The position numbers and the translations under genes were made by a program. The notes beneath the pieces were generated by a model. It had not been told where the DNA came from. It saw only the letters and a program-made list of their open reading frames with translations, and made no database searches. This document shows, piece after piece, positions 57,928 through 64,000 of a stretch of DNA of 64,000 bases. The DNA comes from Chalara sp. BL73 (lineage: Eukaryota > Ascomycota > Leotiomycetes > Helotiales), in assembly GCA_918026815.1 (NCBI GenBank), contig CAKJVC010000150.1, positions 186,001 to 250,000 of the forward strand, in the 5' to 3' direction. Numbering within the stretch: position 1 is the stretch's first letter; each line of letters starts with the position of its first letter.

Positions 57928-58738
57928 ATGCAAGAGTGTTGTGTTAGAGGCTTCCAGTGGACTGACACGCCAGTTGGCAAAGAGGAGAAGTTATGCGATA
58001 ACAACGTATACGTCACAGGGACGAACGAGAATGTCGCAATCATGATTATTCACGACGCCCTTGGATGGACCTTCGTCAACAACCGGCTGCTTGCTGACCA
58101 TTACGCTCGCGAGGTTAACGCGACAGTATACTTACCTGATTTGTGCGTCTGCTTCTAGGCCAACAGCAACCTTGGCGTGTTTACATGGCATGTTAACAGT
58201 TAAGTTTAGTTTTGGTGGCGAAGTGCTACCAGCCGATATACTTCGCGACATGTCTCGAATACGCGAACTTGACATGAAGGGTTTTCTCAAGCGGAACACA
58301 AAAGACATACGTGAACCTGAGATCAGCGCTTGTGCTCGGGAAATTCGTGCCAGATACGAGCGCTTCGGCGTTATTGGCTTTTGTTTTGGCGGCTGGGCTG
58401 TTTTCCGACTTGGTTCGAAATTAAACTCGCCACCTATAGTGGATTGCATTTCTACCGCGCACCCATCAGTCCTCGAAGAGCATGAGATTGAAGCAGTAAA
58501 TGTCCCGGTCCAAATCCTAGCTCCGGAGAATGACATCGTTTTTACTTCGGAATTGAAAGAGTTTGCGAATCGCGTCATTCCAACGCTCGGCGTGCCGTAC
58601 GATTATCAACATTTCCCCGGCGTAACACATGGATTCGCATCAAGGGGTAACATGGACGACAAAGAGGAGCTAAAAGCGATGGTGAGAGCAAAGGATTGCG
58701 CTGTTGGCTGGTTTCGGCACTGGTTGCACGTCGATTAG
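57928..58738 (+). CDS. Dienelactone hydrolase family protein, paralogue 1
   Basis: Exons 57928-58142 (215 nt) and 58210-58738 (529 nt) give 247 aa. Start MQECCVRGFQW, then NVAIMIIHDALGWTF and YLPDFFGGEVL across the intron (acceptor TTTAG, donor phase 2). The nucleophile elbow is VIGFCFGGW (Cys at the nucleophile position, as in dienelactone hydrolases). The acidic residue is in QILAPENDIVF and the catalytic His in FPGVTHGFASRG. Intact. These enzymes open lactones formed in aromatic-ring breakdown, but many fungal members have other ester or lactone substrates. Cytosolic. It is a close paralogue of the gene at 63133-63939. Confidence 0.9.
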
Positions 58739-58977
58739 AGATTTGCTGGAATGTTTCCATGTTTCTTCAATCCCTAATTTTGCAAAGAACCCTCTAGATG
58801 TATTTAACTTTCGGCTACGAAGTTATTGGATATACAACGGGACATGTTGCGGACTAGGCTGGGAAGTAAGATAATATCGTAGTTATATTCACACTAGTAG
58901 TTAAGTATAAGTTTGGACGGCAAATATTCAATTGTGCGTTATTTTAACTTTTAAAGTACTTTTTTTCTGCACTAATA

Positions 58978-59163
58978 ACCGTCGGATACCCGTCACGTAG
59001 CAAAAGGCGTAGTAGTTGTAACTACGCTCTTGCTGATGTGATTATGGCTCCTCGTTATTAGGTTCTAAGCTACAGCCTTTTGCCAGGTAAGTGTAGGTGA
59101 TAGGACACACACAATTCCCGTGATCCGGTGGATCGCGTGAAACTATTTACATGCATTCCAACA
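58978..59163 (+). repeat. LTR relic, TGTTGG/CCGACA family
   Basis: Shares GTCGGATACCCGTCACGTAG, CAAAAGGCGTAG and the ACTACGCTCTTGC block with 13065-13241 and 39536-39769, and ends CATTCCAACA. The leading T is mutated. Confidence 0.6.
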
Positions 59164-59455
59164 ACTGTAGATAATATCATCCGTAACTATCGGTCTACAA
59201 GACCGGTTGGAAGACTGGATTTTGGGTATAGTTGCATGCTTATAAAGTCTTCCATGTTCTCTAGCTAACTGAGTGAGGTCTAAAATACAGTATCGCTCCA
59301 CACGCCATGTCATGTGCCAAAGCTTGAATAATTGCTATGCCATTATGTTCCCTTAGTACCCACAGTAATGCTCCTAATAAGCCTGTATTCTATCCCTGTG
59401 ATACCCTCGCAGATCCTCCAATTGATCCTCTAGATAATAGATCCTATTTATGACA
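59163..59455. repeat. Dispersed repeat family R2, copy 2
   Basis: Blocks AACTGTAGATAATATCATCC at the left and GCCTGTATTCTATCCCTGTG through GATCCTATTTATGACAG at the right match 48704-48825, with about 200 bp of unmatched sequence between. Confidence 0.6.
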
Positions 59456-59490
59456 GTGACAGAATGGAGGTGAAGACTTTACTCTAATCT

Positions 59491-60894
59491 CTACTCGTTG
59501 CCCGTTGATGTCAGTTTTGAGAATGATTCGCCAAGCTTCTTCAAGTACCCGAAATCCCGCTGGTTCACCTTCTCCAAGAATTCCTCCCGCGTTGCGACGG
59601 ACTCGGCATCCTTGCCCGTGAGGAGGCGAGTATGGAAGATGGCCGCCGGGTTGGTAACGTTCTGGAAGACGTCTCGCCGGGTCTCCGCGTAGGATTTCAG
59701 AAGCCCCAAGGGCTCTTTTTCGACAATGATCTTCTTTAATGTCCTGCCCAGTAGGGCTGCATCCAACAGGCCAGTCGTCAATCCCAGGCCACCGACGGGA
59801 CTAGTCACCTTTTGAAACGGCTTAGTTAGCTCTCTGTTTATCCGCGGGGAAGAATCTAGATGGAAAGGAAATTGCCAAACTTACATGAGCTGCATCTCCA
59901 GCCAGGACCACGCGCCCTTTGAGGTATGTATCTGCACACAGCTGGCGGAGCCGGTAGAGAGAGATCCTGTCAATCCTAGCCTCGTCCGTTGGGCCTGGCA
60001 AGAGCTTAGCCAGCTTCCCTCGAGCCCGCGTGCGCTCTCGCGCCTCATCATAAGGCTCTTCTGGATCTAACTCGGAGGTTGGGATGCCATAGGCGACCCG
60101 CCAGAGGTTATCTTTCCCGATCCGTGCGACGACAGCCCAGATATCATCCCCCACTACGGCATTACCAGGCGCCCACCCCAGAGCAGCCAGGTCGTATTCG
60201 ATGTTGAGCGCGATCATCTGAAAATCCTCCCAGGTGAAGCCCTCTAGCTGAATGCCCGTGAGCTTGCGTACTGTGCTCTTTCCGCCATCAGCGCCAACGA
60301 GGTACTGCGAGGTGTGTTCCCGACCACCCGTGTACCGGGTGAGGACAGCGCCGTCGGCGTCGGACTGCTCTAGACTTTCCAGTTTGTGGCCGAAGTGGAC
60401 CTGGACCTTCGGGAACTGGGCTAAACGTTTGAGGATTATCTCTCCCACGGCATGTTGCCCAAGCTGAATGGGCCAGCGGGAAGGATCAGGTCCGCCAGGA
60501 AGCCCCGCCAGCTCACCTCCGTCTTGAGGACGGCGCCACTTCAGCCCTTGATCATTCAGCAAGCCAGCTTCTTTGATTTCATCGAGAATTCCAGCCTTGC
60601 GGAATTCGTCTTGGGTTATGTCGAAGTATCTGGCTCCCTTCCATCTCAGTATAGCGCCTAACAGGTAGAAAAATAAGGGATTAGACTTACCCCATCGCTC
60701 GAGGGGATTTCACGATTGCATCTTCCGCTTCAAAGACGACCACATCGATTCCGGCTTGGGCCAGCAATAACGCTGTAAAGAGTCCGACCGGGCCTGCGCC
60801 TACGACGCAAACAGTACTGGAAGTTTTGTCCTTTTGGCTTGTCAGCCCGTTCCTTAGGGGTACGAGATAGGTGCAAGGGAACACGAACAGTCAT
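59491..60894 (-). CDS. FAD-dependent aromatic-type monooxygenase (FAD_binding_3)
   Basis: The dinucleotide-binding fold CVVGAGPVGLFTALLLAQAG lies at 60810-60750. It is followed by VVVFEAEDAIVKSPRAMG, a GWKGARYFDITQDEFRKAG block after an intron, LVGADGGKSTVRKLTG, and GRVVLAGDAAH (second FAD motif) at about 59900. A final exon from about 59808 has SPVGGLGLTTGLLDA and ends at 59491. The region around the first ATG is unusual: the GAGPVG frame has no Met downstream of an in-frame stop. Splicing ATGACT at 60894 over a 66-nt intron to GACAAAACT would give MTDKTSSTVCVVGAG. That solution is my inference. The family hydroxylates phenolic rings using NAD(P)H. It is divergent from the hydrolase at 61375, with about 480 bp between, suggesting a shared promoter. 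Confidence 0.87.
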
Positions 60895-61374
60895 TGTGGT
60901 AGTCCTAGTACTGGATATAATGGTTGAAGCGCCGCGAGATGGACCCTTTTCTTGTGTGCATCCTATGTGCTTATGTGAAATATATAGAGAAAAGAGAAGA
61001 TGCGACTTACCGCCTCCAAATTTCATTCCATGTATATCATCGCTTCTCCTGGAAAATCGGAAGCATGTCGCCGATGCTGACTTGTTAGAAAACAGCCGAC
61101 TAGTTCAGTGAATAATATCCATGCTTCCGACTTGCGAAAACCCACATTTCCACTCTCTAGCATATTTTTATTCGGTAGAATGACGCCGAAGCAAATCCCC
61201 CACTATCTCCGCCTTCAACTGACTTATCTGCGTCAAGATTCGCGTTGCCTGGCATCAGACTTTACAGAACTCTCCAACTGAAATTACCTCACCATACTCC
61301 GAATTTATCTCACTCTCCCCTCTCTCTGGTCAATCTTAGCCAACCCGTGAGGACAGGAGAGTTGAACGAAAGCC
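60895..61374. promoter_or_regulatory. Divergent promoter region of monooxygenase and hydrolase
   Basis: 480 bp between the two divergent starts, with a pyrimidine-rich stretch (CTCACTCTCCCCTCTCTCTG) near 61310 upstream of the hydrolase ATG. No operator was assigned. Confidence 0.45.
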
Positions 61375-62501
61375 ATGGATTTGGAACCCACATTCTCCCT
61401 CGTCTATAAGGAAGTCGATGGTAGCCGGATTCTGACCGATGTCTTTATTCCCCCAATCAAGTCCCAACAGCAAGCCTCCGATCTAAGACGTCCGACCGAA
61501 GTGCCTGTCATCTATGTTATTCATGGTCTGTAGGCATTTCCCATGTTTCCTCCATCCGCTCTCACCCACCACTTTCCTGGATACTTACGCTAACACGCCG
61601 TGGTCACCTAGGCGGCGGATGGCTCATGGGACACCCGTCAATGAACCCCAAAGCCCAAATCGAGGACAGCCTGGAGAGGGGATGGATCGTGCTGGCTCCC
61701 GACCACCGGCTCTGCCCACAATTGAACATTCTGGATGGGCCCATGGCTGACATACGCTCTCTCCATGCTTGGGTCCATGATGGATATCTGGACGCAGAGC
61801 TGAAGGCACGTGCAGTCCCACTGTCTGCGGACAAGCGCAAGATTATTGCAACTGGCAGCGCATCCGGCGGCCACGCCTGTCTGGGTCTGGCCTTTGACAA
61901 CGAGGCGACGCCTCCGCCTGCCGCCATCTTGGACCTCTACGCGCCCAAAAACTTCCACCACCCGTGGTGGACGGGGCCCCGCGACAAGCTAGATGTGAAC
62001 ATCCCCCAACTGACGCCTGAGATGGAACAAATGGTCTTCTCTGAGTACCCGATCCCGTCGCGCGTCGACCTGCCAGTGAAACCGAACGCAGTGGGTAAGA
62101 TCGTTCTCCCGGAGACCGAAGCGATAAACCATACCACGGCCCGTGTGTCCTACGCCACTAATATCATCCTCAAACACCAGCTCCTCGATGTGTGTTTTCC
62201 GTATCCGACTGACCGGACCATCTCCGCCAAAGAGCATTACCGACCAATTGACCCCATCCAGAATGTGCACCCGCGGTGGCCCCCGACCTGTTTTGTGCAC
62301 GGGGTTGACGATAACCTCCTCCCGCACACGGTGACCACGCTGCCACTTATGGAGACGCTGCAGCAGCACGGGGTCAAGTGTAAGTTTGTGGGCATTGAGG
62401 GGGGGAAGCATATGTTCGTGATTTCCATGACCCGGCAGTCGAAAGAATGGTCTGCCATGGGAGAGGCAATGGACTGGCTCGCGGCCGTGATTGATGAGTG
62501 A
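61375..62501 (+). CDS. HSL-like alpha/beta hydrolase (Abhydrolase_3)
   Basis: Exons 61375-61525 and 61612-62501 give 1041 nt, 346 aa. The oxyanion motif HGGGW is formed across the intron. Then APDHRLCPQ, the nucleophile elbow GSASGGHA, the aromatic FHHPWWTGPRD, CFVHGVDDNLLP (acidic residue) and KHMFVISM (catalytic His) follow in the order of hormone-sensitive-lipase-like esterases. No signal peptide, so intracellular. Intact. It would act on esters or lactones. A decayed paralogue lies at 53726-54345. The divergent monooxygenase and the convergent dienelactone hydrolase suggest one catabolic unit. Confidence 0.9.
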
Positions 62502-63132
62502 ATTTGGACTGTCTGGACAAGAATTTTGAGGAGGAATCCTAGGTGGGAGAGGCGCTGGTTACTGGTGGGGCCGTATAGGTAAAAATAGACATTCCAGAGT
62601 TCATTAGACGTGTCGCTTCTCACACAGTTTCTGAACCACCCAGCCTTTATGCCGATCTGTATTATGACATGGCACGCGGAAATTGACCATGCTCCCATTT
62701 AGTGGGTCATATGATAATAATATTATTATGATTATTATTGATCTTCTATTCTAGTATGGCATGACATAACGACCAACGTGCAACAACGCAATAGAATATA
62801 ACAATTGATCAAATTTCAAATCGCAATTAGAAATCAGCTATTAGTTTACAAAACGTACTTAACCAAAATATATATACGGACGTGCGTATGCACACTGTAC
62901 ATGTATTGAAAATCAATAGAACTGGGCAGATTTGAGATGGATAGGCACTTTAGTCATCACTAAAGCTGTTTCTAACTAGTATTGCACATGGAAAGTGTCA
63001 ACACAGCGTCAAGATGCCAAATTCGAGTTTATACCACCCTGATGTAAAGATATATAAAACTCCCGTCACGAGTTATCCAGCAAGTTCTAAAGCGGAAAGC
63101 CTCAGTCTGTTCAGCAAGAGCCTCAATTCCCC
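62502..63132. other. Convergent 3' intergenic region
   Basis: AT-rich with an ATT/ATA microsatellite-like run near 62710-62745. No coding signal. Confidence 0.5.
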
Positions 63133-63939
63133 TTAATTCACGTGCAGCCAATGATGGAGCCAAGACACTGCGCAATTCTTCGCCCTAACCATTGCCTTCC
63201 GTTCCTTTTTACTATTCGGGTTACCCCTTGTTGCGAATGCGTGTTCCACTCCGGGAAAGAGCTGATAATCGTATGGGACCCCGAGCGTTGGAATGACCCG
63301 ATTAGCAAATTCTTTCAGTTCTGGGGTAAATGCCATGTCGAATTCTGGAGCGATAATCTGCACCGGCACACCAACATTTTGAATCTCGCTTTTCTCTAGA
63401 GCTGAAGGGTGAGCCGTCGAGATGCAATCAACTAGTGGCGGAACATGGGATTTTGCGCCCAGACGAAAGACACCCCAACCGCCAAAGCAGAAGCCGATTA
63501 CTCCCACACGCTTGTATCTGGGACGTAGTGCCCGGGCGCAGGATAATATTTCAGACTCACGGTTCGCTTTGGAGTTCCGTGCCATGAAGCCTTTCATGTC
63601 GAGCTCGCCGAAACGGGAAAAATCACGGAGGATGTCAGACGGAAGGATCTCGCCACCGAAACTATAGAGAGATGGTCAGCGGGCTCTGTACAGTGCCTGG
63701 ACAGGTTTCATTGCCAACACCTACAAATCCGGGACGTAGACAGTTGCATCAATTTCCCGAGCGTAATGATCAGCTAAAAGCCGAGTGTTTTCAAATGTCC
63801 AACCAAAAGCATCATGGATGACCATGATTGCAATATCATTGTTTGAGCCTGTAATGTAGGCATCGTTGTTGCCAAGCTTTCCTACCGTTCCCGCTGGTGT
63901 TCCGTCCCATTGGAACCCTTTCACACAGCACTCGTGCAT
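63133..63939 (-). CDS. Dienelactone hydrolase family protein, paralogue 2
   Basis: Exons 63939-63725 (215 nt) and 63661-63133 (529 nt) give 247 aa, exactly the exon lengths and intron phase of the paralogue at 57928. MHECCVKGFQWDGTPAG, IAIMVIHDAFGWTFE, VYVPDFFGGEIL across the intron, VIGFCFGGW (nucleophile Cys), QIIAPEFDMAF (acidic) and FPGVEHAFATRG (His) are all present. Intact. Same inferred chemistry as paralogue 1; roughly 70 percent of the residues I compared by eye are shared. It converges with the hydrolase at 61375. Confidence 0.9.
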
Positions 63940-64000
63940 TCTGCCTAGACTCTGACTCCGCAAATAATAAAATGGCAACTGAGCAATACAGCTAAAAATG

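Larger units (their letters stand above)
58739..59490. other. Intergenic with repeat remnants
   Basis: Holds the LTR relic at 58978 and repeat R2 copy 2. No gene. Confidence 0.5.

Noticed and set aside
1..64000. CRISPR arrays, bacterial-type operons, riboswitches
   Set aside because: The tandem repeats seen (26570-26703, 24616-24702) are inside retrotransposon coding sequence without spacers, and the gene structure is eukaryotic.

Overview
This window looks like accessory chromosome sequence from a filamentous ascomycete (Pezizomycotina). The evidence is genes with 45-120 nt introns on both strands, two Zn(II)2Cys6 regulators, a Helo-like-N/ankyrin protein, a SERAC1-type esterase of the kind found in fungal NLR-like proteins, Fot1/pogo and chromoviral Ty3/gypsy transposons, and transition-type decay resembling repeat-induced point mutation (RIP). 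I cannot fix the class or species. Exon coordinates were worked out by hand from reading frame, splice signals and family motifs. Family names come from motif recognition, not from a search.

Layout. 0-10 kb: the 5' part of an esterase gene runs off the left edge; then a CmcJ/AsaB-type oxidoreductase-like gene, several foldback repeats, a Mutator-like MITE with a solo LTR inside it, and a Helo-like-N/ankyrin gene. 10-13 kb: repeat debris, including a LINE reverse-transcriptase fragment fused to WD40 repeats. 13.7-21 kb: an apparently intact lipocalin-like Diels-Alderase homologue and a GH106-type rhamnosidase gene split by a nearly pristine Fot1-like element. 21-29.4 kb: a decayed pogo-like element containing a complete, decayed Ty3/gypsy chromovirus with matching target-site duplication. 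30.9-43.6 kb: a gene-dense block holding a secreted GH3 beta-glucosidase, a Zn2Cys6 regulator, an NmrA-like reductase, an MDR-family oxidoreductase, a SnoaL-like secreted protein and a secreted type-B carboxylesterase. 43.7-50.9 kb: decayed copia, 2EXR, F-box-like and pogo fragments plus solo LTRs. 50.9-64 kb: a second Zn2Cys6 regulator, an alpha/beta-hydrolase pseudogene, a polytopic membrane protein, two dienelactone-hydrolase paralogues, an FAD monooxygenase and an intact alpha/beta hydrolase.

How the genes may work together. The right-hand block (regulator, aromatic-type FAD monooxygenase, HSL-like hydrolase and two dienelactone hydrolases) reads as a small catabolic or detoxification cluster that has undergone internal duplication. 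The pseudogene at 53.7 kb is a decayed paralogue of the hydrolase at 61.4 kb, and the two dienelactone hydrolases keep identical exon lengths (215 + 529 nt). The GH3, GH106 and carboxylesterase genes suggest breakdown of plant material or glycosides. The Diels-Alderase homologue and the CmcJ-like enzyme are families usually found in secondary-metabolite clusters, but no PKS or NRPS backbone gene is visible here. Repeats occupy much of the non-genic sequence, with at least two clear nesting events.
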